64,000 nt of DNA, taken from Enterobacter sp. JBIWA008. Lineage in GTDB: Bacteria > Pseudomonadota > Gammaproteobacteria > Enterobacterales > Enterobacteriaceae. The stretch spans positions 2,542,001 to 2,606,000 of the forward strand of contig NZ_CP074149.1 of assembly GCF_019968765.1 (NCBI RefSeq). Reading direction: 5' to 3'. Position 1 is the first letter of the stretch. Each line of letters begins with the position of its first letter. The notes below the pieces were generated by a model. It had not been told where the DNA came from and did not search any database. It was given only the letters and a program-made list of their open reading frames with translations. A program made the translations under genes and the position numbers. Positions 56,289 through 64,000 of this stretch are shown piece after piece.

Positions 56289-56292
56289 GACG

Positions 56293-56310
56293 TCATACTA
56301 TAGTGTATGA
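56293..56310. promoter_or_regulatory. Palindromic operator for the XRE-cupin regulator
   Basis: TCATACTATAGTGTATGA has 6-base perfect outer arms and contains ACTATAGT. The core ATACTATAGTG is repeated at 56404-56414 just before mnaT. Both copies include a plausible -10 hexamer TATAGT, so the site may be operator, promoter or both. Confidence 0.6.
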
Positions 56311-56436
56311 ACGGCTTTTCAATGGGCTTTTGATAACAAAAAAATATGGCTTATGCCGTAGCGATCGGGTAACACGGTTGTGTAATATCGTAGCTACATC
56401 GTAATACTATAGTGAACAACACACAGAGGGTTAATC

Positions 56437-56955
56437 ATGATCGTTCGTCATGCCTGCAAGGAAGACTGCGCTGCGATAGGAGAAATCTACAACCACGCGG
56501 TGCTGCATACTGCCGCGATCTGGAACGATAAAATCGTCGATACCGATAACCGAATCGCGTGGTTTGAGGCGCGCGCGCTCGCGGGTTACCCGGTTCTGGT
56601 GAGTGAGGAAGACGGTACGATTACCGGCTACGCCTCTTTCGGCGACTGGCGCGCCTTCGACGGGTTTCGTCATACGGTTGAGCATTCGGTCTACGTCCAC
56701 CCGGACCATCAGGGCAAAGGCATTGGCCGCACGCTGATGATCGCGCTGATAAACGAGGCCCGTGCTATCGGTAAACACGTGATGGTGGCCGGTATTGAAG
56801 CGCAAAACCATGCCTCTATTCATCTCCACGAAACGCTCGGTTTTGTCACTACGGGGCAGATGCCGCAGGTGGGAACCAAGTTTGGCCGTTGGCTGGACTT
56901 AACCTTTATGCAGCTGCAGCTGGACGAGCGCAGCGATCCGGACGCTATCCCATGA
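56437..56955 (+). CDS. mnaT: MnaT, L-amino acid N-acyltransferase
   Basis: This 172-residue GNAT enzyme acetylates amino acids such as methionine and its sulfone or sulfoximine, and is related to phosphinothricin acetyltransferase. It aligns with E. coli MnaT (YncA), for example CAAIGEIYNHAVLHTAAIWND and SVYVHPDHQGKGIGRTLM, the acetyl-CoA loop. A GAGGG site precedes the ATG. Its stop overlaps the ydcZ start (ATGA). Confidence 0.95.
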   Translation: MIVRHACKEDCAAIGEIYNHAVLHTAAIWNDKIVDTDNRIAWFEARALAGYPVLVSEEDGTITGYASFGDWRAFDGFRHTVEHSVYVHPDHQGKGIGRTLMIALINEARAIGKHVMVAGIEAQNHASIHLHETLGFVTTGQMPQVGTKFGRWLDLTFMQLQLDERSDPDAIP

Positions 56956-57401
56956 ATCAGTCACTGACGCTGGCGTTTCTGGTGGCGGCGGGGATCGGTC
57001 TGGTGGTGCAGAACACACTGATGGTGCGTATCACCCAGTCCTCCTCCACCATTCTCATCGCGATGCTGCTGAACTCCCTGGTCGGCATTGTGCTGTTTGT
57101 CAGCATTCTGCTGCTGAAACAGGGCGCCGCCGGATTTAGCGAGCTGGCCGCAACGGTGCGCTGGTGGACGCTTATCCCGGGGCTACTGGGGTCATTTTTC
57201 GTGTTTGCCAGCATCAGCGGATATCAGAACCTTGGCGCGGCGACGACTATTGCCGTGCTGGTAGCAAGCCAGCTGATTGGCGGGCTGGTGATGGACGTGC
57301 TGAGGAGCAACGGCATTCCGCTCCGCGCCCTGATCGGCCCGGTGTGCGGCGCGGTGATGCTGGTTGTCGGGGCCTGGCTGGTGGCACGACGCCAGTTTTG
57401 A
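56952..57401 (+). CDS. ydcZ: YdcZ, small DMT-family inner membrane protein
   Basis: This 149-residue protein with five hydrophobic segments aligns with E. coli YdcZ (DUF606/EamA-like): MNQSLTLAFLVAAGIGLVVQ, GVRWWTLIPG-like region, LGAATTIAVLVASQLIGGLV. Such half-size transporters usually work as dimers. It is translationally coupled to mnaT, suggesting export of an acetylated product, which is inference. Confidence 0.92.
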   Translation: MNQSLTLAFLVAAGIGLVVQNTLMVRITQSSSTILIAMLLNSLVGIVLFVSILLLKQGAAGFSELAATVRWWTLIPGLLGSFFVFASISGYQNLGAATTIAVLVASQLIGGLVMDVLRSNGIPLRALIGPVCGAVMLVVGAWLVARRQF

Positions 57402-57404
57402 TCG

Positions 57405-57638
57405 TTACAGTATAGTGCCGCCTTTGGTCAGCTGTTCCTCACGCGCGTCCAGCTCCTCTTTATGCTGCTTACCGTGGTGCGAAATCGCGGTACGCAGACG
57501 CTGCTGCTGGGTGTAGCGTTCTTCACGGCTCAGCTCTGCGTCATCGCTTAATTCGATCAGCAGTTCGTTCATATGGGTGATGACGCCCTCTTCAATGGCG
57601 GCATCCACACGGGCGGTAACTTCGCTTAAACGTGACAT
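57405..57638 (-). CDS. ydcY: YdcY, small conserved protein of unknown function
   Basis: This 77-residue charged helical protein aligns with E. coli YdcY (DUF2526): RVDAAIEEGVITHMNELLIE, SDDAELSREERYTQQQRLRT and the end QLTKGGTIL. The start at 57638 gives MSRLSEVTARV; a start two codons upstream is also open. It is convergent with ydcZ. Confidence 0.9.
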   Translation of the reverse strand: MSRLSEVTARVDAAIEEGVITHMNELLIELSDDAELSREERYTQQQRLRTAISHHGKQHKEELDAREEQLTKGGTIL

Positions 57639-57655
57639 TGTCACTCCTTGTTATG

Positions 57656-57684
57656 TGCCCGGTGGTGCCACGCCGTACCGGGCA
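57656..57684. repeat. REP-like palindromic element
   Basis: TGCCCGGT and ACCGGGCA are perfect 8-base arms around a GC-rich loop. It lies between ydcY and the peptide-binding protein gene on the same strand. Confidence 0.65.
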
Positions 57685-57693
57685 ATAAAACGC

Positions 57694-59292
57694 TTAGTTT
57701 AGCTTCGCTTTCGAGAAATCGCTGCCCATCAGGCTCACGCTGTATCCGGTAACGTTGCTGCGGGTCGCATAGAACGTTTTCCCGTTTGCCAGTGCGATCC
57801 ACGGCGCCTGCTGATAGAAGATCTCCTGCGCCTGCCCGTAGAGTTTTGCGCGCTCGGCCGGGCTGCTGGTCAGCTTCGCTTTTTGCACCAGATCATCATA
57901 ACCCTTATCACACCAGCGCGCGGCGTTTGATCCGGTTTTGATACTGTTGCAGCCCAGCAGCACGTCAGCAAAGTTGTCCGGGTCGCCGTTATCAGACATC
58001 CAGCCAAACAGCGCGGAGTCATGTTCGCCTTTACGCATTCCGGAGAGATATTCGCCCCATTCGTAAGAGACAATTTTGGCCTTCACGCCGACTTTCGCCC
58101 AGTCGCTCTGGATCATCTCCGCGATACGGCGCGAGTTCGGGTTATACGGACGCTGAACCGGCATTGACCACAGCGTGACTTCCGTCCCCTTCTCCAGCCC
58201 CGCCTGCTTCAGCAGCGCTTTCGCTTTTTCTGGATCGTAGCTGTAGTCCTTCAGGTCTTTATTAAAGCCCAGCATATTTGGCGGGATCGGCGATTTTGCC
58301 ACCGTACCGGACCCCATAAAGACCGCATTGACGATAGCCTTCTTGTCGGTCGCGTAGTTAAGCGCCTGACGCACCAGCACGTTATCAAACGGTTTTTTCT
58401 CGGTGTTAAACGCCAGATAGCCGACGTTCAGGGCATCGACCGAGTGCAGCGTCAGGTCTTTGTTGTTCTTGATGACGTCAAACTGAACCGGGGACGGTGC
58501 AGGAATAATCTGGCACTCGTTGGTCTGCAGCTTCGCCAGACGGGTTTCCACGTTCGGCGTGATGGAGAAGATGAGATGCTTAGTCGGCACCTCGCCTTCC
58601 CAGTAGTTCGGGTTAGCAACATAGCGGATCAGCGAATCCACCTTGTACTGCTGCAGGACATAAGGCCCGGTACCAATCGGCCAGGTGTCTACGTTCTCAG
58701 GCGTGCCTTTTTTCAGCATCGCATCGGCGTATTCGGCGGAGAGAATGGAGGCGAAATCCATCCCCCAGTCGGCCAGAAACGCGGCGTTGGGCTCGCTGAG
58801 GGTGAACTGAACGTGATAATCATCGACCTTTTTCACGTCCTGAATCAGCTTATCGAGCCCGACATCGTTAAAGTATTCGTAGTTGCCCTGCGACACGTTG
58901 TGATACGGGTGTTTAGGGTCTTTCTGACGCATGACCGAGAAAATAACGTCATCGGCGTTAAAGTCGCGCGTCGGTTTGAAGTATTTGTTGCTGTTGAACT
59001 TCACCCCTTTGCGCAGGGTAAAGGTATAAGTCTTACCGTCCGGCGAGATCGTCCAGGACTCCGCCAGCGACGGCACCGGGGTGTTTTTCACCGGGTCGAA
59101 ATTGATCAGGCGGTTATACAGCACCTGCGAGCTGGCCACAAACGACGGGCCAGAGCTGGCGATTTGCGGGTTGAAGGACTCGGGGGACGCTTCTGAACAG
59201 TAAATAAGGGTGTCGTTGTTTGCCGCCCATGCGGCACCGGCTGGTAAAAGAGCGCTCAGCGCGAGGGCGAGCAGTGTTTTCCCTGTAGACAT
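57694..59292 (-). CDS. Orphan peptide-type ABC binding protein (DppA/SBP family 5)
   Basis: This 532-residue periplasmic receptor has a signal ending AWA-ANNDT. Family features include LIYCSEASPESFNPQIASSG, the region TFTLRKGVKFNSNKYFKPTRDFNADDVIFS and WPIGTGPYVLQQYK. It resembles DppA, with a C-N disulfide likely between the cysteine in IYCSE and a later one. No permease or ATPase genes are adjacent, so it must dock to another Dpp/Opp-type membrane complex. The start at 59292 opens directly on the signal peptide. Confidence 0.88.
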   Translation of the reverse strand: MSTGKTLLALALSALLPAGAAWAANNDTLIYCSEASPESFNPQIASSGPSFVASSQVLYNRLINFDPVKNTPVPSLAESWTISPDGKTYTFTLRKGVKFNSNKYFKPTRDFNADDVIFSVMRQKDPKHPYHNVSQGNYEYFNDVGLDKLIQDVKKVDDYHVQFTLSEPNAAFLADWGMDFASILSAEYADAMLKKGTPENVDTWPIGTGPYVLQQYKVDSLIRYVANPNYWEGEVPTKHLIFSITPNVETRLAKLQTNECQIIPAPSPVQFDVIKNNKDLTLHSVDALNVGYLAFNTEKKPFDNVLVRQALNYATDKKAIVNAVFMGSGTVAKSPIPPNMLGFNKDLKDYSYDPEKAKALLKQAGLEKGTEVTLWSMPVQRPYNPNSRRIAEMIQSDWAKVGVKAKIVSYEWGEYLSGMRKGEHDSALFGWMSDNGDPDNFADVLLGCNSIKTGSNAARWCDKGYDDLVQKAKLTSSPAERAKLYGQAQEIFYQQAPWIALANGKTFYATRSNVTGYSVSLMGSDFSKAKLN

Positions 59293-59575
59293 GGTTATAA
59301 CCCTGATAGTTTTATTATATAAGACAGTAATAACAGCACAGGCGATATGACCTGGCAAATAACGAAACACTATCAGGTTATTCTAAAGCCGCGTTTTTTG
59401 CTGTTTTAACAGTCAGCGCCCGAAAAGGTGATTTGCCTTAAGGGCCATTATTCGTCAAGCACAACCGTCACTTTCTATGCCGCAAGAAATCGGTCCTTTT
59501 AGCGTCTCTTCCCCCGTTTGGTTGCTTCCTCGTTTCGTTAAAGTAACGGTGTGAAGAAGTATATGGGATCAAATC
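59293..59575. other. Divergent promoter region between the peptide-binding protein and srfA
   Basis: No gene is visible. TTAAAGTAA at about 59537 resembles the -35 of a sigma-28 promoter, but the matching -10 is poor. In Salmonella srfABC is linked to the flagellar regulon. Confidence 0.35.
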
Positions 59576-60922
59576 GTGGCAAAAACTCTTTTACGCAGCG
59601 GTAACCTGGATGACTTTCAGGCCGTTGGCGGCGGCGGACAAGCCGTTTTTGAATCAGCGTTACAAATCCGGGAAGCGCTCCGGTTGCGCAAACAACAGGC
59701 CATCGTCGACTGTCTGGCTATTCCTCAGGTCAACGACAGCGGTGACCGCGTGGACTGGTATTCCCCTGTTGAAGGGAGCGTAACCAGCTGGAAAGCGGCC
59801 GATGAGGATGACCGTTATCGCGCCCTGCGCTATCTGGAAAACACGCTGGCCAGCGTTGAGTCGTTAAGCAAGAAATGCCTCCAGTCCCCCAAAACCGCGC
59901 AGCAGCTTTTTGGTTCTCTGCTGTCGAAGGCGTTTCAGTTCCCGGGTGAGAACTTCCTCTTCCTGGTGGACGGAAAGCCGGTCATCAGCTTCTGGGGTTT
60001 TGTAAACCTGAACGAAAATGCGCGCGACGATGTTCTCGACTGCCTGCGTGAATCGCTGGTCCCTGAGCCCGCCCCCGTTGTGATTGAAGATCCTGAGCCC
60101 GAGCCTGAGCCAGAACCGGTGGTGGCCTTTGAACACGCCGACGAGCCGCTGATCGCCCCTTCCACGGTGGTGCGCATCACGCCGGAAGAACTGTATGAGC
60201 CTGAGCCGGCACCGGCCGTTGCGCAACCCGTTCAGGAACCGGCTGTGCCGATCGTCGCGAAAAAGCGCCGCGTTCCCCTGTGGACGCTGCCGGTTGCCGC
60301 CATGATCGTTGCCGCCATTGCCGCACCGCTGCTGTGGCCAAAACAGTCGCCTTCCGCTGAGCCTGCACCGGCGCCCGCACCTGAGCCCGTGGAGATTGCG
60401 CCGAAGCCGATCAAGGCGGTTGAGCCGCTGGCATTGAAATTACCGCTGCATCAGGCAGAGGTCCTGGCAAGCAAAGAAAAAGAAGCCGCTCCGGTGCCTG
60501 CGCCACAGCCTGCCCCGGTGGTGATTGTCGCCATCCCGAAAGACGCCATGGTGATGGAAGCGAATCAGGTGAAAGCGGGATCGACGCGTTTCCTGAACGG
60601 TACCTGGCGTGCGGTTCTCGACGTGAAAGATCCGGTCACCGGCAAACCGCCGTCAATGCGTTATCAGATCCAGAACAATAAAGGTTTCGCCCGGGTTGTC
60701 CATGGCGACAACGTTGTCTGTCGCGCGGAAGTGTTCTCCGGCCTGCACAGCAACGGCGAGCTGATGATTAAAAGTCGCGGTACTGCCCGATGCACCGACG
60801 GCTCCCGCTACCCGATGCCGGAGGTTGCCTGTAAAGCAGGCGCCAGCGATATCGCAGAATGTCGCGCCCGTTATGATGCCAATACCGTCGTTCCACTGAC
60901 GTTCAAGAAAGCAGGTGCCTGA
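59576..60922 (+). CDS. srfA: SrfA, first protein of the srfABC operon
   Basis: This 448-residue protein starts with GTG (MAKTLLRSGNLDDFQAVGG), with GGGA upstream. The N-terminal ~165 residues are globular. They are followed by an acidic Pro-Glu stretch (EDPEPEPEPEPVV), a basic stop and one hydrophobic helix near 240 (PLWTLPVAAMIVAAIAAPLL), a Pro-Ala-rich linker, and a C-terminal domain of ~110 residues with four cysteines (VVCRAEV, ARCTDG, VACKAG, AECRARY) that suits the periplasm. It corresponds to Salmonella SrfA. The layout is a single-pass membrane protein linking a cytoplasmic to an external domain. Confidence 0.88.
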   Translation: MAKTLLRSGNLDDFQAVGGGGQAVFESALQIREALRLRKQQAIVDCLAIPQVNDSGDRVDWYSPVEGSVTSWKAADEDDRYRALRYLENTLASVESLSKKCLQSPKTAQQLFGSLLSKAFQFPGENFLFLVDGKPVISFWGFVNLNENARDDVLDCLRESLVPEPAPVVIEDPEPEPEPEPVVAFEHADEPLIAPSTVVRITPEELYEPEPAPAVAQPVQEPAVPIVAKKRRVPLWTLPVAAMIVAAIAAPLLWPKQSPSAEPAPAPAPEPVEIAPKPIKAVEPLALKLPLHQAEVLASKEKEAAPVPAPQPAPVVIVAIPKDAMVMEANQVKAGSTRFLNGTWRAVLDVKDPVTGKPPSMRYQIQNNKGFARVVHGDNVVCRAEVFSGLHSNGELMIKSRGTARCTDGSRYPMPEVACKAGASDIAECRARYDANTVVPLTFKKAGA

Positions 60923-60926
60923 TCCT

Positions 60927-63908
60927 ATGCTGGTAAATCTTTGCGACTATAAACAAAGCGTCACGCTTATTGCCAACAGCGGTGTGCAGTTTCTCGATTT
61001 CGGGCTGACGCCACAGGACACCGCCAGCAACGGGCGCTTCGTACGTAAAACCGCGAACGGCCCGCTTTTGCGACTCGATTTCGACCTGGTTAACGGGCGC
61101 TATACCGTGCCGGGAACGAACGGCGGGCAGCCTGAAGTGGTTAAACCGGAAACCACCATCCCGCTGCATCAGTCCCTGGCGGTACTGGACGGCGTCTGGC
61201 TTCCGGTTCCGTTCCTGCGCTTCAACCCTCCGCGAACCTTCGTTGAGGGGCCGGATAACTGGGCCCGCGTTCAGGTGCGCAGGCTGGATACACCCGACAC
61301 GGCAGGCAATACGCACCGCGTCACTCTCGCCCTTGACAGCCAGATTGCCGAACACGCCACGTCAGCCCTCTCCCCGGTGGAAAACGATATTCTGAACGGG
61401 ACCCGATTCGCGCTGGCCTGGCGAGACAATGAGGTTGAAAGTTTCCTCGACCAGACCTGGATTGACGGCTGGCTGCGCGAGGCATTTACCCAGTATGCCG
61501 ACGGCGTTGAAAACCGCTCAGAACGCGATCTCCAGCAGGCGATGCGCGGGTTTGAATATCAGGCCCACTGGCTTAACCTGATGACCATGCTCGGTGAACA
61601 GCTTACCGTGCCGGAAGTGAAATTTGTTACCCATACGCTCAGCACGCCTGCCATTCCGGTCGACCTGATCCTCGACGTGGGCAATACCCACACCTGCGGC
61701 GTCATTATTGAAGACCACGGCGATGCAAACGATGGACTGCGCCAGACCGCCGAGCTGCAGGTCCGCTCGCTAAGCGAGCCGCAGTTCCTGAATGCGCCGC
61801 TGTTTACCAGCCGTCTTGAGTTTTCGGAAGCGCGCTTTGGCAAGCAGCACTTCTCTGTTGAAAGCGGTCGCGAAGATGCCTTTGTCTGGCCGTCGATTGT
61901 TCGCGTGGGTGATGAAGCCCGCAAGCTGGCGATGCAGCGTCTGGGGACCGAAGGCAACAGCGGCATCTCCAGCCCGCGTCGCTACCTGTGGGATGAAACG
62001 CCGGTCGTGCAGGACTGGCGCTTTAGCCAGATGAACAGCAAAACCCAGCGTGAACCGCTTGCCACCGCGTTTCCGCTGATGAACCTGATGAACGATGACG
62101 GCGAGCCGCTCTTCACGCTGCCGCAGGACGAGCGGCTGCCGGTCTTCTCGCCGCAGTACAGCCGAAGTACGCTGATGACGCACATGCTGTGCGAGCTGCT
62201 GGCACAGGCGCTGGGGCAGATCAACAGCGTCGCCACGCGCCTGCGTCTGGGCTTCCCGGCATCGCCGCGACAGCTCCGCACCCTGATCCTGACCCTGCCC
62301 TCGGCCATGCCAAAGCAGGAGCGAGAGATTTTCCGACGCCGCATGTTTGAAGCCATCGCCATCGTCTGGAAAGCGATGGGCTGGCACCCGCAGGATGAGG
62401 ATTTTGTCACCCGCAAACAGCAGGATAAAAGCGTGGTGCCGGTTCCTGAAATCCAGATGGAGTGGGATGAAGCCAGCTGCGGTCAACTGGTCTGGCTGTA
62501 TAACGAAGCGATCTCCCGCTTTGGCGGTCAGACCGAAGCCTTCTTCGCCTCCCTCGCCCGCCCGGACCGTGAGCCAGAGCCGGGTAGCCAGCCGGGGCGC
62601 GCGCTGCGCGTCGCGTCTATCGACATCGGCGGCGGCACAACGGATATGGCGATCACCCATTACCAGCTGGATGACGGTTCCGGCAATAACGTCAAGATCA
62701 CCCCGCAGCTGCTGTTCCGTGAAGGCTTTAAGGTCGCGGGTGACGATACGCTTCTGGACGTGATTCAGCGCTACGTGTTGCCTGCCCTGCAAACGCAGCT
62801 GCAGAAATCCGGCATTGCGGACGCCTCGCTGCTGATGGCTTCGCTGTTCGGCGACTCCGGGCGCATCGATACCCAGGCCGTACTTCGCCAGCAAACGGCG
62901 CTTCAGCTCTTTATGCCGATTGGCCATGCCATTCTTGCCGCGTGGGAATCGAGCGACGTTGACGATCCGCTGGCCGGTCTGCATGCCACCTTTGGCGATC
63001 TCGTGGCGCAGAAACCGACCCGTAACGTGATGAATTACCTGCAGCAGGCGATCGATCATGCCCTGCCTGCGGGTTCAGACGCGTTTGACCTGTTCGCCGT
63101 GCCGCTGCACGTGAATTTCCGCGAAATGCAGGATGCGATGCTGGCCGGGCAGTTTACGCTGGCCTCGCCGCTTCACGCGGTGTGCGAGGCGATATCCCAT
63201 TACAGCTGCGACATTCTGCTGATCACCGGACGCCCCGGCTGCCTGCCCGGCGTTCAGGCGCTCATTCGTCATCTGCAGCCGGTGCCGGTCAACCGCATCG
63301 TCTGGCTGGATAAATACCAGGTGCACGAGTGGTATCCGTTCAGCCAGCAGGGACGCATTGGCAACCCGAAATCGACAGCCGCGGTGGGAGCCATGCTCTG
63401 CAGCCTGGCGCTCGACCTGCGCCTGCCGCGCTTCAACTTTAAAGCCGCGGACATTGGCGCGTATTCAACCGTGCGGTATCTCGGCGTGCTGGATAACACC
63501 GTCAATACCCTGCGCGAGGAAAACGTCTGGTATCAGGATATCGATCTTGATAAACCCGGCGCGAAACTCGACGCACGTCTGCACTTCCCGCTGCGCGGTA
63601 GCGTCACCCTCGGCTTCCGCCAGCTGGCGAACGCGCGCTGGCCCGCCACGCCGCTCTACACGCTCAGCATCAACTCGGCTGAACTGGCGAAAGCCATTGC
63701 CGGTGACGGCGTGCTGAACGTGCGGCTCAAACTCTGCGGCGGCAGCAAGCAGGAAGGGCCTGAGGCCTTCGAGCTGAGCGATGCCTGGCTGCAGGACGGC
63801 ACGCCGGTTGCGCCTGACGCATTAACCTTCAAACTGAATACTTTGGCCGATCGCCGACACAGCGGTAGCCACTACTGGATCGACAGCGGGAGCGTATACC
63901 TGAAATGA
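60927..63908 (+). CDS. srfB: SrfB, large actin/Hsp70-like ATPase-fold protein
   Basis: This 993-residue protein matches Salmonella SrfB. Two ASKHA-type phosphate loops are visible: LILDVGNTHTCGVIIED near residue 250 and ASIDIGGGTTDMAI near 570, separated by a long insertion, and a late LLITGRPGCLPGVQALI resembles the adenosine motif. This suggests an actin/Hsp70-like nucleotide cycle. The start at 60927 (MLVNLCDYKQS) lies 4 bases after the srfA stop; an ATG-less extension upstream would overlap srfA. The stop overlaps the srfC start. Confidence 0.9.
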   Translation: MLVNLCDYKQSVTLIANSGVQFLDFGLTPQDTASNGRFVRKTANGPLLRLDFDLVNGRYTVPGTNGGQPEVVKPETTIPLHQSLAVLDGVWLPVPFLRFNPPRTFVEGPDNWARVQVRRLDTPDTAGNTHRVTLALDSQIAEHATSALSPVENDILNGTRFALAWRDNEVESFLDQTWIDGWLREAFTQYADGVENRSERDLQQAMRGFEYQAHWLNLMTMLGEQLTVPEVKFVTHTLSTPAIPVDLILDVGNTHTCGVIIEDHGDANDGLRQTAELQVRSLSEPQFLNAPLFTSRLEFSEARFGKQHFSVESGREDAFVWPSIVRVGDEARKLAMQRLGTEGNSGISSPRRYLWDETPVVQDWRFSQMNSKTQREPLATAFPLMNLMNDDGEPLFTLPQDERLPVFSPQYSRSTLMTHMLCELLAQALGQINSVATRLRLGFPASPRQLRTLILTLPSAMPKQEREIFRRRMFEAIAIVWKAMGWHPQDEDFVTRKQQDKSVVPVPEIQMEWDEASCGQLVWLYNEAISRFGGQTEAFFASLARPDREPEPGSQPGRALRVASIDIGGGTTDMAITHYQLDDGSGNNVKITPQLLFREGFKVAGDDTLLDVIQRYVLPALQTQLQKSGIADASLLMASLFGDSGRIDTQAVLRQQTALQLFMPIGHAILAAWESSDVDDPLAGLHATFGDLVAQKPTRNVMNYLQQAIDHALPAGSDAFDLFAVPLHVNFREMQDAMLAGQFTLASPLHAVCEAISHYSCDILLITGRPGCLPGVQALIRHLQPVPVNRIVWLDKYQVHEWYPFSQQGRIGNPKSTAAVGAMLCSLALDLRLPRFNFKAADIGAYSTVRYLGVLDNTVNTLREENVWYQDIDLDKPGAKLDARLHFPLRGSVTLGFRQLANARWPATPLYTLSINSAELAKAIAGDGVLNVRLKLCGGSKQEGPEAFELSDAWLQDGTPVAPDALTFKLNTLADRRHSGSHYWIDSGSVYLK

Positions 63909-64000
63909 CAGCGACGACGACCACCACTCAGGCCTTAATCGGGTGGATTAATGAGACGCGCCTGAACGCCCCTGTGCTGGATAACGATGCTGACGCCCTG
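63905..64000 (+). CDS. srfC: SrfC, N-terminus only, cut by window end
   Basis: The first 32 codons (MTATTTTTQALIGWINETRL and on) begin at an ATG overlapping the srfB stop. Position and coupling identify it as srfC; full-length homologues are large P-loop/dynamin-like GTPase proteins. The domain itself is outside the window. Confidence 0.75.
   Translation, partial: MTATTTTTQALIGWINETRLNAPVLDNDADAL

Noticed and set aside
59537..59575. Sigma-28 promoter for srfABC
   Set aside because: The -35 part (TAAAGT) fits but the expected GCCGATAA -10 is not present at the right spacing.
61770..63059. 429-codon minus-strand open frame opposite srfB
   Set aside because: Arg/His/Gln-rich antisense shadow of SrfB, with no domain or ribosome site.

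Overview
The window is chromosomal DNA from a member of the Enterobacteriaceae, most likely Enterobacter or a close relative. Many proteins align almost residue for residue, from memory, with Escherichia coli proteins of the 32-33 min region (FdnGHI, YddG, NhoA, YddH, PptA, YncG, YncE, YncD, McbR, CurA, MnaT, YdcZ, YdcY), in broadly the E. coli order. Between these backbone genes lie lineage-specific blocks. The srfABC operon and smvA/smvR also fit Enterobacter, Salmonella and Klebsiella. No tRNA, rRNA, CRISPR array, integrase or insertion sequence was seen.

Layout. 1-2 kb: the 5' part of araJ, then a compact pair encoding a Cys-His amidase-like protein and a lipoprotein. 2.2-3.1 kb: a polyphosphate kinase 2. 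3.1-7.7 kb: fdnGHI, the nitrate-inducible formate dehydrogenase, with an in-frame UGA selenocysteine codon and its SECIS hairpin. 8-10.6 kb: yddG and a general porin. 10.6-18.2 kb: a LysR regulator divergent from a LIV-type ABC importer joined to an aminothiazoline-carboxylate hydrolase homologue and an N-carbamoyl amino acid hydrolase. 18.2-24 kb: a Kup paralogue, smvA/smvR, nhoA and yddH. 24.1-24.8 kb: a second, damaged copy of the amidase/lipoprotein pair. 24.8-30.3 kb: an EF-G paralogue with a divergent small HTH regulator, an acetyltransferase with a divergent MocR regulator, and a winged-helix protein. 30.4-34.7 kb: two carboxylate transporters and an NAD malic enzyme arranged around a CRP site. 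34.7-36.8 kb: an LpxL-like acyltransferase, pptA and yncG. 36.9-44.4 kb: an eight-gene operon resembling the Bacillus yxe and ytm/cmo operons for salvage of S-modified cysteines. 44.5-48.3 kb: a P-loop kinase, a PAS chemoreceptor, a cupin and a LysR regulator. 48.6-53.6 kb: ansP, broken by a small deletion, and the Fur-controlled yncE/yncD pair. 53.7-57.6 kb: mcbR, curA, an XRE-cupin regulator, mnaT, ydcZ and ydcY. 57.7-64 kb: an orphan peptide-binding protein and srfAB with the start of srfC.

Functional themes. Two separate blocks are predicted to release cysteine or its sulfur from modified precursors. Anaerobic respiration (fdnGHI) and dicarboxylate metabolism are also represented. The least explained items are the two amidase/lipoprotein islets, one intact and one keeping only the presumed immunity gene; the EF-G paralogue outside the str operon; and srfABC. 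All family assignments were made by reading the sequence without database searches.
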